Of a stretch of 37,802 nucleotides of DNA, positions 30,875 through 37,802 are shown one piece after another. Location: NCBI RefSeq assembly GCF_014698035.1, contig NZ_JACJSF010000075.1:1-37802 (forward strand), given 5' to 3'. Numbering within the stretch: the stretch's first letter is position 1; each line of letters begins with the position of its first letter. Origin of the DNA: Desmonostoc muscorum FACHB-395 (lineage in GTDB: Bacteria > Cyanobacteriota > Cyanobacteriia > Cyanobacteriales > Nostocaceae). The position numbers were made by a program, and so were the translations under genes. The notes under the pieces were generated by a model that saw only the letters and a program-made list of their open reading frames with translations, did not search any database and was not told where the DNA came from.

Positions 30875-32680
30875 TCATTCTTTTTCAAGATTCAGCTTGA
30901 TGATTCCTTCACCAATCCAGTCCGCCAATCCTGCCCCCACAATCTCGTACATCCAGCCCTTGATTTGCTCCACAGTGAATCTCTCACCCTGTACTTTAAA
31001 ATTGCCCTTGAACTCTCTTACATCAGCTTCAATTCGTTCAGTTCTGGTGAGATATTCATACAGCTTTTGCGCCATTGGTGATAGTTTCTTAGGTTTATCT
31101 TGGGTGTCAGCCGCCTTGTTACCAAGATTGAATTCCAGTTCATAAATGCGCTCTAAAGTAGCTTTGTCGATAGGGGGATTGGGGTTAGATTCTGCTGGTA
31201 GAGCGTCGCTAAAGTCAGATATTTTTGCTGTCATTTTGGGCAGATTAACATCAAGCCATTCGTTGGAACTGTCGAGTTTTACCTTAGCAAAACCAGTTGA
31301 TGAAGGCTGTAGTGTAACTGGATCTACTTCTGCCAAACATTCAACTTGGAGCATCTTAGAAACAAGATTATGTAATCCCTTAATGCCGAATAAACACGTC
31401 TGGGTGTTGTTATGAGCTACGACAGTAATGGGCATCTCTTGTTTACGGCTTTTGGTTAGTGCCAACTTCCCGAATTTCTCTAACAGTTCTGCATCTTTAA
31501 TAAAGTCGCCGTATGTGGTTGCTTCCTCACAGATTAAAGACAAAGCTTTACCTGATGCCCAAAGTTTCTGCCGCCATTGCGACTCACTCAATGATGAATT
31601 ATTAAAGGTTTTTAACCGTGATTCTAATTCTTGAACGTAATCGCGGATCTGCTGTTCAATATCATCCCAGGAGTGGTAACTTTCAACTCCTCGCCATTCA
31701 CTACGGTTCGAGTCGGGGTCAAGGACAATCACACGGTAGCCGGCTTGTTTTTTGAGTTGGATTACATAACGGGCTAGCCAAGATTTACCGCCCCCTTGGT
31801 TGCCCCAAATTAGGGCAGTTTGTTTAATTAGGTTTTGCACCCATGCCGTTTTATTGTCCTGTGGTGCAATCGCTCCAGGCTCAGAACCAGTAACCTTGTC
31901 GTTGGGGTCAATCGTCCCTTGTAAAGTCTGGCTACCTTGCAGATAGGGCGTTTTCATCTCACGCAGTTGCTTGATGTACTCCGCTTTCTGTTGGTCGGTC
32001 ATGCCTGCGGTTTGCGCCTCAAAGATTGCGTCAGTTGCCTCCATTTGGGTAACTTCAATTTCCGTGTGGGCGTAAATCTCGGCTTTTTGTATGTCAACAG
32101 TGCGGTCATTGGCGATTAGATCCAAGTCGGCTTGTAGTTGGACTTCTGCGATCGCAACATCTCGGTAACTCTCTAGTAGCTCGGAACGTGCCGCCATCTC
32201 TGCCTTTGCTGCGTCCCGTTTTTGGGCAATGTCTTCAAATACGGCTTTCTGCTTCTCCTCATACTGACAATGGCGCAACATCCACCCCGCAAGCGCAAAC
32301 CCCAGGAAACCACCAAACGCCCACAACGGTTTGTAAGGGTTAGTCGCTTTCACCAGCCCATTAACGCCCATAGCTGGGTCACGCACAATCTGAGTGGGCA
32401 TTCCATCACTCTTCCACTGTGACCAATAAAATGGGGTCATGCGAAATGGTCGATTATCTTTGTCCTGACACAGCAATGTTTTTGAAGGGGTTTTGACACA
32501 GAAGTAGATACGATCGCTGCTAGTTCCCTGCCACGCCATCGCCGCCGAACTAATACCCACAGTCAAACTAAGCCCAATTGCAACAGCTTTCTTGTCCATC
32601 GGCAACCGACCAAACCACAGCATTAAGCCCGATTGTTGCGACTCTGATAAAGTTTTATGTTTCTCAGATAGATAGTTCAT
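30875..32680 (-). CDS. Membrane-anchored FtsK/HerA-like ATPase (coupling-protein-like)
   Basis: 601 residues. Two N-terminal membrane helices (about 31-49 and 119-136) are separated by a periplasmic-size loop of about 70 residues. A long charged coiled coil follows (about 140-235), then a RecA-like motor: Walker A GNQGGGKS at 293-300 and a Walker B-like LSLICEEATTYG with E385 and E386, followed by a VVAHNN sensor-like stretch. The C-terminus looks like a small winged helix. Topology and order resemble type IV coupling proteins and FtsK/HerA DNA pumps; EEA is closer to HerA. Its start overlaps the upstream gene (ATGA). It is likely the motor of the 36204-30875 cluster. DNA as the substrate is inference. 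Confidence 0.8.
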   Translation of the reverse strand: MNYLSEKHKTLSESQQSGLMLWFGRLPMDKKAVAIGLSLTVGISSAAMAWQGTSSDRIYFCVKTPSKTLLCQDKDNRPFRMTPFYWSQWKSDGMPTQIVRDPAMGVNGLVKATNPYKPLWAFGGFLGFALAGWMLRHCQYEEKQKAVFEDIAQKRDAAKAEMAARSELLESYRDVAIAEVQLQADLDLIANDRTVDIQKAEIYAHTEIEVTQMEATDAIFEAQTAGMTDQQKAEYIKQLREMKTPYLQGSQTLQGTIDPNDKVTGSEPGAIAPQDNKTAWVQNLIKQTALIWGNQGGGKSWLARYVIQLKKQAGYRVIVLDPDSNRSEWRGVESYHSWDDIEQQIRDYVQELESRLKTFNNSSLSESQWRQKLWASGKALSLICEEATTYGDFIKDAELLEKFGKLALTKSRKQEMPITVVAHNNTQTCLFGIKGLHNLVSKMLQVECLAEVDPVTLQPSSTGFAKVKLDSSNEWLDVNLPKMTAKISDFSDALPAESNPNPPIDKATLERIYELEFNLGNKAADTQDKPKKLSPMAQKLYEYLTRTERIEADVREFKGNFKVQGERFTVEQIKGWMYEIVGAGLADWIGEGIIKLNLEKE

Positions 32681-33222
32681 TTACCTCTTTTACCACCAAA
32701 TAGAAAAAACATTAATATCGCTAGAAATATGCCTACTCCTGCACCATCCATCCAACTTGAAGATTCAGCAGTTTTTGGCTTATAAACCGACTCAATTGAA
32801 GTATTAGCTGTTTGTGTAGAAGTTCTCGATTCATTCCACTCACTAATGGGTTCATTGAGCGCACACAATAACGCTAATGATGCACTGCAACCAGTCATTA
32901 AATTAGTGACGAAATTATTGAACCCTTCACCTGTTGCAGTGGCAGTAAAGTACAAGTGTGCAGTACCCACAGCTAAGAACATTCCAACTGGGTGAACTTG
33001 CAACAAGTGAAAGGTGAAAATTACTGCACTATTTAAGCAACTGCCAGCGACAATCTCACAAGCATTACCAGCACGTCTAAATGTTCTACCCCGATTGTTT
33101 TCTGGCAGTGGTGGTAACTGTTCGGGTTGTTGATGCTGTTGTTGTTGTGGTGTTTGTGCCAGCCCTTCATGCAAAAAAGGGCTGACGCTATGAGGATCTT
33201 CATTTCGTTTCCTTACTAGCAT
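32677..33222 (-). CDS. Membrane protein with Gln/Pro-rich N-terminus
   Basis: 181 residues from ATG 33222, which has AGG-type upstream sequence; a TTG at 33240 would add six residues. A cytosolic Q/P-rich region (TPQQQQHQQPEQLPPLP) is followed by two or three hydrophobic segments between about 60 and 125, a polar loop, and a last helix (GVGIFLAILMFFLFGG) with a basic end. It is coupled to the ATPase by an ATGA overlap, so it is probably the ATPase's membrane partner. No family recognised. Confidence 0.7.
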   Translation of the reverse strand: MLVRKRNEDPHSVSPFLHEGLAQTPQQQQHQQPEQLPPLPENNRGRTFRRAGNACEIVAGSCLNSAVIFTFHLLQVHPVGMFLAVGTAHLYFTATATGEGFNNFVTNLMTGCSASLALLCALNEPISEWNESRTSTQTANTSIESVYKPKTAESSSWMDGAGVGIFLAILMFFLFGGKRGK

Positions 33223-33247
33223 CAGCCTGTGTCCTTTCAACTAATAG

Positions 33248-33964
33248 TTATCTATCGCCAAACTTCTGCCACAAGTTACCTAACATCGCACCCCAACCGC
33301 GAACTGTTCCTGTTGCTGAAACACTAGAAGATGGTGCATGATTTTGGGATTGAATTGGTATCACTTCTTGGGGTGCAAGATTTGGTTCTAATGCCCGTGA
33401 GCCAAACCTTGCACGGGCTAAAAGTTGTTGGCGTTTCTCTCTTAGTCCTGTAGTGATTGCTTGCCGTTCTGCTTGCACAGTTTGCTTATTTTCGATGCCG
33501 CTAATCTTGTTTTCATGCCTCAACAATTCTGCTTGTAAATCGTGGTGAAGTTGGGCGGCGACTTCGGTTAAAGCGTGTTTACGCTTTTGGTCAATTCGCA
33601 ACAAGTCGGCTCTATCTTGGGCATCTATCTTGCCCATCTCTGAATCAAACTCTGAATTTAATTTGCGAATCTTGGCGATAGCACCCGCAACATGAGAACC
33701 ATATTGTTTACGAAGTTCTGTCCAAGTGACTTGCCCTTTTGTTAACTTCTCCATCGCCTCAAAGACGACCTTGGCATTGTCCAAAAATGGCTCTAATCTG
33801 TCACTCAACTCTTGGGCATTATTCGCATAATCCGCAAACTGTTCGAGCTTATTTATATCAGAGAGATAACCCAAAATATCAGCTTCAAATCCTCCCCAAG
33901 ATTGCGCTTTCTCGTCGATATGCGAACTATGACCAACTACCGGATTACGTATTGCAAAGTCCAT
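33248..33964 (-). CDS. Coiled-coil protein of the ATPase cluster
   Basis: 238 residues from ATG 33964, which follows AGGAG at good spacing; a GTG at 33973 overlaps the Shine-Dalgarno and is unlikely. Residues about 30-190 are helical with heptads (DRLEPFLDNAKVVFEAMEKL and a RADLLRIDQKRKHALTEVA segment). The C-terminal tail is Ser/Pro rich. It has no membrane segment. It may be a scaffold or stator between the membrane genes and the motor. No family recognised. Confidence 0.72.
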   Translation of the reverse strand: MDFAIRNPVVGHSSHIDEKAQSWGGFEADILGYLSDINKLEQFADYANNAQELSDRLEPFLDNAKVVFEAMEKLTKGQVTWTELRKQYGSHVAGAIAKIRKLNSEFDSEMGKIDAQDRADLLRIDQKRKHALTEVAAQLHHDLQAELLRHENKISGIENKQTVQAERQAITTGLREKRQQLLARARFGSRALEPNLAPQEVIPIQSQNHAPSSSVSATGTVRGWGAMLGNLWQKFGDR

Positions 33965-33975
33965 TGCTGACACTC

Positions 33976-34506
33976 CTAATAAGGTATGTTGTCGTAGTTG
34001 ATATCACTCGACTCTTGGGGCAACTTATCCCAGTAACCCATCTCTTCAAATCGGCTATAAATTCTCGTTGCTAGTTGCCGTATTGGATCATCAAAATCTT
34101 CAGAAATTAAATCAAATCTCTTCTCACCAAACGCCAATATATTTGCAATGTCAGGGTCAATCCCATTACCCAAGAATTGACCAAATGCAGCAGAGTATGG
34201 ATGGTCATCAATGGTTGAATGAGTTGCTAAGAATTCGGTTCCGGTGAAGGGTGGGTAATCTTCACTCTCGAATATTGGTGTAGAAAGTGCCTGAATATCT
34301 GCTGAGATCATTGCTGCCCATTCTTCAGGATTTTCTGCTTTGAACTGCTCTAATCTCAGGGCGGAGTCAGTCAGAGGTGATTTGCCCCAATCGTTGGGAT
34401 TTCTATAATCGAGTGCCATGCTGTTAAGATCCAAAATGTGTCTGATGTACTTGATGCACAGATGGGCGATCGCCAAGCTTCCCGGCAGGTGCGATCGCTT
34501 CATCAT
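33976..34506 (-). CDS. Acidic soluble protein of the ATPase cluster
   Basis: 176 residues if started at ATG 34506, which overlaps the previous stop (TGATG). A start at ATG 34419 (MALDYRNPNDW) would give 147 residues and leave a short leader carrying two HIP1 octamers. The sequence is acidic and Asp/Glu/Pro/Tyr rich (SEDYPPFTGTEFLATHS; GNGIDPDIANILAFGEKRF) with no known domain. The coupling to its neighbours is the main evidence that it is a real gene. Confidence 0.65.
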   Translation of the reverse strand: MMKRSHLPGSLAIAHLCIKYIRHILDLNSMALDYRNPNDWGKSPLTDSALRLEQFKAENPEEWAAMISADIQALSTPIFESEDYPPFTGTEFLATHSTIDDHPYSAAFGQFLGNGIDPDIANILAFGEKRFDLISEDFDDPIRQLATRIYSRFEEMGYWDKLPQESSDINYDNIPY

Positions 34507-34700
34507 CAGTTTTCACGAAATTCAACAAGTTCAAAAACCTCCCTCTGCACTTGGTTTTGACTTAATTCTTTACGCCTGCCCTTGGAGTCGTTAAAAACGA
34601 AAGGTGCATTGATTCGAGAATTAGAGCGGTGGCTGTAGCGGAGTTGTTGACCACGGAATTGGTAGAGGTGGTTACGTTGCAAGGCTGTCATTGAAAGCAT
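34506..34700 (-). CDS. 64-residue basic protein
   Basis: MLSMTALQRNHLYQFRGQQL begins a small, probably beta-rich basic protein (RYSHRSNSRINAPFVFND), ending in a short helix (NQVQREVFELVEF). GAGG lies nine bases before ATG 34700. It overlaps its neighbours at both ends, as expected in a tightly packed operon. Size and charge suggest a nucleic-acid-binding or adaptor protein; no family seen. Confidence 0.6.
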   Translation of the reverse strand: MLSMTALQRNHLYQFRGQQLRYSHRSNSRINAPFVFNDSKGRRKELSQNQVQREVFELVEFREN

Positions 34701-34923
34701 TTGATTGTCCCTCGACTTGGGAATATAACTCGATATTTAGGATGGCTTCGTGAATCTCGAAGAGTGCCTGAATCGCGTCACCGAGCCGGAGGTCATTTGA
34801 CGTAGTGAATCGCTCTGATGCCTCTAGTTTCATGTACTCTGCTGTTGCCCTCAACATCCTCAAACTCTCTTCTTTCCCTTTGAGAATTGCTAAAATTTGC
34901 TCTACAGTCAAAATTTGCTGCAT
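34672..34923 (-). CDS. 83-residue helical protein
   Basis: From ATG 34923, with GGAG upstream. Helical throughout: MQQILTVEQILAILKGKEES, then RATAEYMKLEASERF and LGDAIQALFEIHEAILNIEL. It is acidic and without membrane segments. It may be a dimerising helical-bundle partner of another cluster protein. Its 3' end overlaps the next gene by 29 bases, and its 5' part overlaps the frame 34793-35050. Confidence 0.65.
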   Translation of the reverse strand: MQQILTVEQILAILKGKEESLRMLRATAEYMKLEASERFTTSNDLRLGDAIQALFEIHEAILNIELYSQVEGQSNAFNDSLAT

Positions 34924-35050
34924 AGATATACGCTCCAAAGAAACTAGGAATTGTGATGCAAGCTATTAAAAGGACTGGGCGGATTTTGAAAGCAAGCCAC
35001 TGATAAGTAGCCTCTAATTTGTGCCGTTCATTGTCTGTTTTGGTTGACAT
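34793..35050 (-). CDS. Small single-helix membrane protein overlapping the next gene
   Basis: 85 residues from ATG 35050. The first half is convincing: a charged start (MSTKTDNERHKLEATYQWLA) and a membrane helix (VLLIACITIPSFFGAYIYA). The second half runs through the first 131 bases of the gene at 34923 in another frame, is Arg/Glu rich, and may be only an overrun. Either the two genes truly overlap, or an original stop near 34925 was lost. Its start overlaps the end of 35028-35171. Confidence 0.45.
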   Translation of the reverse strand: MSTKTDNERHKLEATYQWLAFKIRPVLLIACITIPSFFGAYIYAANFDCRANFSNSQRERREFEDVEGNSRVHETRGIRAIHYVK

Positions 35051-35171
35051 ACATTACTAATCCAACAGTAAACAACCCAACTCCCAAAGGCGATATACAA
35101 GCAGCTACACCACCAATTAGGGAGAGGGTAGCCACACCAGAATAAAAACAAACTTCAGTCAGTAAGTGCAT
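35028..35171 (-). CDS. 47-residue two-helix membrane protein
   Basis: From ATG 35171, preceded by a strong AAAGGAAAG Shine-Dalgarno; a longer frame from 35231 lacks one. Two hydrophobic helices, CFYSGVATLSLIGGVAACIS and LGVGLFTVGLVMYV, are separated by a proline, with a short polar end. It resembles small pore or anchor subunits in overall plan. Part of the minus-strand cluster. Confidence 0.65.
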   Translation of the reverse strand: MHLLTEVCFYSGVATLSLIGGVAACISPLGVGLFTVGLVMYVNQNRQ

Positions 35172-35245
35172 TTTTCTTTCCTTTGAAATGAAGTGCAAGA
35201 GAAATAGAAATCTGGCATCGGATAATGCCATCCTTGAAGCAATAT

Positions 35246-35830
35246 CTAGGGGTTTGCTGCTAGGTTCAGAATCTCTTGCAATGACTTTTGAGCAGTTCGC
35301 TGTTTCTGGGTTATTCCCCGTTGGGACAAAAAATCTTTGGCGTTCGCTCCTTTGATGGAATGAGCAGCAGTCACAAACTCGGCTGCAAACTGGTCTAAAT
35401 AGCTTTCTAAGCCATCTCTGACAGTGTTGGAATGAATTTCTACAAAGTTGTCTACGACTGCTTGACCACTCAAATAAGCCAGAGTCGAAGCTATTTTCTC
35501 AATGGTCAACACGTAATTACCAGCAAATTCCTGAAGGGCATTGACAGTACCATCAATAATCTGTTGCTGTTGTTCTATTGGTAAAGGACTATCGCTAGAA
35601 GGAGCAATCGCAGCTACTTCCCCCGTGTTTTGTTCAAGAGCCTTCTGCTTGAATGTGTTAGCTAGGGTTTCAAATTCTGCCAAAGTTATTTCCTTGAGGC
35701 TATCAAAATCATCGGGGTAAGCTTCAGTAAGGCTGAATCTGATAATCTCTTCAGCAACTCCCAAACGTTCGGCAGATTCTTTAATAGAAATCATTTCTGG
35801 CTTATTGGTTTTGGTGGAATTAGGATTCAT
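35246..35830 (-). CDS. HTH-like protein, second gene of the cluster
   Basis: 194 residues; ATG 35830 lies in the stop of the previous gene (ATGA). The N-terminal segment ISIKESAERLGVAEEIIRFS looks like an HTH or MerR-type reading head, and an acidic linker follows. The helical C-terminal half (about 85-190) has TVNALQEFAGNYVLTIEKIA and an IHSNTVRDGLESYLDQF segment. Likely a DNA-binding adaptor. The exact family is not recognised. Confidence 0.65.
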   Translation of the reverse strand: MNPNSTKTNKPEMISIKESAERLGVAEEIIRFSLTEAYPDDFDSLKEITLAEFETLANTFKQKALEQNTGEVAAIAPSSDSPLPIEQQQQIIDGTVNALQEFAGNYVLTIEKIASTLAYLSGQAVVDNFVEIHSNTVRDGLESYLDQFAAEFVTAAHSIKGANAKDFLSQRGITQKQRTAQKSLQEILNLAANP

Positions 35831-36204
35831 GCAGCTGTACCTCTTTGAATTACTTGGGCGAACTGTGCTTGAAACTTGGCTTGACTGAATTCCTGGGGAT
35901 ACTTTTTGATGTAGTTCTTTACCCGTTCGACAGAACGCAGATTAGCCATCACTCGTCCAATGCGGGACAGAACCCAGCTTTGGTACGGGGATAACGGACA
36001 AGAGCGATCCGTACTGCCATCAGTTTTTACTGGGTAGGCTTGCCGATAGCCATCTATGCGGTAAAGAGCTATGCCGTCCCAACTAACCAAAGTTGAACGA
36101 GCAACATTAAGAATCCTTGCGAGTTCAGATTTTGTAACATAACTTGAACAAAACAGACCAGGGGAATCTAAATCAAGTCCCCGTGCGGAGTTTGACGCTT
36201 TCAT
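35827..36204 (-). CDS. HTH protein, first gene of the ATPase cluster
   Basis: 125 residues. A helix-turn-helix-like segment lies at about residues 22-42 (YVTKSELARILNVARSTLVS), followed by a WDGIALYRIDGYRQAYP stretch and a helical C-terminus (SPYQSWVLSRIGRVMANLR). The plan resembles small excisionase or MerR-like DNA-binding proteins. As the first gene it is a candidate regulator of the cluster; the presumed promoter lies in 36205-36452, divergent from the RHH gene at 36510. Confidence 0.68.
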   Translation of the reverse strand: MKASNSARGLDLDSPGLFCSSYVTKSELARILNVARSTLVSWDGIALYRIDGYRQAYPVKTDGSTDRSCPLSPYQSWVLSRIGRVMANLRSVERVKNYIKKYPQEFSQAKFQAQFAQVIQRGTAA

Positions 36205-36509
36205 AGAGCATCTATTGGTTAATGGACAAATAGTGATTGACGGTCAGCGTTAGGTACTGATAGGGGTAAGACAGTCATTTGGTAGTTACCACTGTTTTGT
36301 CTTGCCCAAACCCTAAAAGGGTTGATTTATAAGTATTTCCTTACTCGGTGGACAGAAATTAGATAACGGCACTTGTCGGTTGCCTGTCTTACTAATTTTT
36401 ATGTTAAGGTATTAAGGTACTAAAGCGCAAGTACTTTAATGCCTTAATAGCGATGAAGCTTTTAGCTCCTGATTGTGGCACAGTTAGGAAAAGGTTCGTT
36501 TGTGTTGGC
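36205..36509. promoter_or_regulatory. Divergent promoter region with a 16-bp imperfect palindrome
   Basis: TATTAAGGTACTAAAG (36410-36425) faces CTTTAATGCCTTAATA (36434-36449); 14 of 16 positions pair. An extra TTAAGG half-copy lies just before at about 36404. It lies between the minus-strand cluster and the small RHH gene, and is probably the RHH operator. Promoter elements for both directions should be here. Confidence 0.6.
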
Positions 36510-36683
36510 ATGGCTAAAGGTCAAGAAGCTGTACGGGTATATATGTCCCCTGAAAAAAAGAGGGCTTTTAAGGCAGCTTGCGCTGCTAAAGGGTTGGAAA
36601 TGTCTGAAGTGGCAAACAATTTGATAGATGAATGGCTTAAAGAAAACGCAGTATCGAGTGTCCAGCAAACTCAGACTGGATAA
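36510..36683 (+). CDS. Ribbon-helix-helix protein upstream of rep
   Basis: 57 residues from ATG 36510 (MAKGQEAVRVYMSPEKKRAF), with the RHH pattern: strand AVRVYMS, helix KKRAFKAACAAKG and helix MSEVANNLIDEWLKEN. An ATG at 36453 would add 19 unconvincing residues. RHH proteins of this size regulate plasmid copy number (CopG) or act in partition (ParG). Its position ahead of the replication gene and next to the 36410-36449 palindrome fits a copy-control or autoregulatory role, which is inference. Confidence 0.75.
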   Translation: MAKGQEAVRVYMSPEKKRAFKAACAAKGLEMSEVANNLIDEWLKENAVSSVQQTQTG

Positions 36684-37062
36684 AAGTCTTGTGACGTAAG
36701 AAAACCAAGCGACTTATAAAATGTTTTTACCTGAATCTTTGGCAGCTAAATTAAATTCGATGTCTGTAAAAGGTAGGTTGAATTTGCCGCACAACAGATT
36801 TTTAAAGCTGGAGGTCTGCCAGCAAAACAACGATCGCGCACATAGGATAAACAGTATTGGCTCTCAAAAACGCTATGCCAACCCACTGTCTTGTATCGAT
36901 GGAGAAAATCTTTCTTGTTTTTTGCTTACTGGTATAGGATTTCAATATGTGCTTAATGTTACTCAACTGATATGCTGACCACCAAACAACATCTTAACCC
37001 CGACAAACTCAATGACTTCTATTTATGGTATTTAATCCCTGGAATTTGAGCCAATAAAAGCC

Positions 37063-37096
37063 AAAAAGCCTGCGAGGTGCAAACTCACAGACTTTT
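37063..37096. terminator. Terminator-like stem in the rep leader
   Basis: The arm AAAAAGCCTGCGAG (37063-37076) and CTCACAGACTTTT (37084-37096) pair with two internal mismatches around a 7-base loop, with A and T runs at the ends. It could stop transcription from the RHH gene or act as an attenuator before rep. Confidence 0.4.
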
Positions 37097-37373
37097 CTCA
37101 AATTGTTCATTTGAATTTGGTACGTACATTGTGGCTTCGGTGTTACTAGCACCTACCACGCGTCCACCCCGCCAGAAAAGACAGAATGTGAAACCCCCAC
37201 TGGAGTAAGAATCAAGTGGAGCCTTTTATTGATTATAAGCCTTACTTCCAACAGATTAAAAGGAAAAAAAGAACTTATTTGAAGGCTTTACCCAAACTAC
37301 TTGATTCTTTCCCCTCTACCGCACAAGTTACGCCAACTGTTCAGTAGATAGAAGTTAACATTCAGTCTTTTCT

Positions 37374-37399
37374 TGGCGAGGGCATTGTAAACCCTGCCA
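37374..37399 (+). promoter_or_regulatory. Hairpin adjoining the rep ribosome binding site
   Basis: TGGCGAGGG pairs with CCCTGCCA (one G-G mismatch) around a 9-base loop. The 3' arm ends at the first base of AGGAG (37399-37403), seven bases before the TTG start. It may tune translation of rep, with the non-ATG start adding to low expression. Confidence 0.45.
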
Positions 37400-37410
37400 G
37401 GAGAAGAAAA

Positions 37411-37802
37411 TTGAAAAATCTATCAAGTGTTCTACCATCTGCTCAAAATCTACTGCCAGTAGAAAGCTTAAGTGAGTTTGCCAGCCGAATTGAGCGAGAA
37501 TTTCTTACCGGCTCTGCGATCGCAATTTCTCTCTACACTGAAAACATCCGCATCGTCTCCGACATAGAAATTAGTGCTGGGGGGGATGTATCAACCCCAA
37601 TCCACGATGCACTGAACTGGAAATATACCAGATTTGGGCATCAAGCCAAACCCACACTCCACGCCGCAATATTTATTAACGAAGACGGTAGCCCCTGGCA
37701 AGGCAAACTCAGTAGACCCAGGACTGATGCTCAAAAAGACAAAGAGCAAAAATACGAAACCCCAATTGGCAACGGCTCACGGGCTTATCTCCCCACCGTC
37801 AA
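37411..37802 (+). CDS. CyRepA1-family replication protein (5' part, continues at base 1)
   Basis: 5' part of the rep gene. Start TTG 37411 is chosen for the AGGAG at 37399-37403; no ATG is available between it and the upstream stop at 37345. Residues 1-95 (LKNLSSVLPSAQNLLPVESL and on, to INEDGSPW) lie before base 37696, from which the sequence repeats window bases 1-107. The segment FGHQAKPTLHAAIFINEDGS leads into the DUF3854 Toprim-like region encoded from base 1 on. See the entry at 1-2865 for domains. Confidence 0.88.
   Translation, partial: MKNLSSVLPSAQNLLPVESLSEFASRIEREFLTGSAIAISLYTENIRIVSDIEISAGGDVSTPIHDALNWKYTRFGHQAKPTLHAAIFINEDGSPWQGKLSRPRTDAQKDKEQKYETPIGNGSRAYLPTV
37696..37802. repeat. 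Terminal redundancy, copy 2 (circular overlap)
   Basis: Identical to bases 1-107. It closes the molecule at 37,695 bp. Confidence 0.95.

Larger units (their letters stand above)
36684..37410. other. Structured leader / candidate origin upstream of rep
   Basis: 727 bases. An 85-codon open frame at 36721-36978 has no protein signature and is not called. There is a terminator-like stem at 37063-37096, an 11-bp perfect inverted repeat AAGAATCAAGT (37207-37217) / ACTTGATTCTT (37299-37309), and a hairpin TGGCGAGGG (37374-37382) / CCCTGCCA (37392-37399) touching the rep Shine-Dalgarno. The origin of replication or copy-control elements may lie here. Confidence 0.5.

Noticed and set aside
36721..36978. 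85-codon open frame upstream of rep
   Set aside because: No recognisable motif, no Shine-Dalgarno, mixed composition; it lies in the structured leader region.

Overview
This window looks like a complete circular cyanobacterial plasmid. Its first 107 bases recur exactly as its last 107 (37696-37802), so the sequence closes into a circle of 37,695 bp, and the replication gene reads without a break across the join. Cyanobacterial origin is supported by many HIP1 octamers (GCGATCGC, e.g. near 2935, 6114, 15633, 19793, 34466), a CyRepA1-type initiator with a DUF3854 Toprim-like domain, a PEP-CTERM protein, a two-partner-secretion haemagglutinin of cyanobacterial type and short dispersed repeats typical of Nostocales. 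A filamentous Nostoc-like host is the best inference, not a proven one.

Backbone. (1) Replication: a CyRepA1 initiator (37411 through the join to 2865), preceded by a small ribbon-helix-helix (RHH) gene with an imperfect operator-like palindrome and a 700-base noncoding leader rich in inverted repeats. (2) Mobilization: a coupled small-gene pair (4382-4806), an array of 11 short palindromes (4892-5260), MobC, and a MOBP relaxase with a C-terminal Toprim-like domain (5465-7406). (3) Partition: parA-parB (11636-13500), with three perfect copies of a 16-bp palindrome inside the parB reading frame. Two VapBC-like toxin-antitoxin modules flank parAB. (4) A long minus-strand cluster (36204 down to 30875) of about ten tightly packed genes: two possible DNA-binding proteins, several tiny membrane or helical proteins, a coiled-coil protein, a membrane protein and a membrane-anchored FtsK/HerA-like ATPase. 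It is followed by an RHH gene with a helically phased heptamer array (30709-30834). I regard this cluster as the best candidate for an undescribed system.

Cargo. 8057-10495 carries an ankyrin fragment, a membrane protein and a HEAT-repeat protein. It is bracketed by two direct copies of a 202-bp hairpin-forming repeat. 14411-17293 is an Upf1/Dna2-like SF1 helicase. 17309-23156 is a patchwork: a ParA fragment, a membrane protein, a transposase tail, a TPR protein with a lipoprotein, a small membrane protein between two decayed recombinase 3' ends, and an intact compact tyrosine recombinase. 23447-30389 encodes mainly envelope or secreted functions: an HlyD-like adaptor, a coiled-coil/HTH protein, a small peptide with two cysteines near its C-terminus, a TPS haemagglutinin, a GH25 lysozyme and an M15 peptidase.

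Taken together, this is a segregationally stabilised, probably mobilizable plasmid that has gained cargo in blocks bounded by direct repeats or recombinase scars. It also has at least three families of iterated short DNA sites (12890-13031, 4892-5260, 30709-30834), each next to a different DNA-binding gene.
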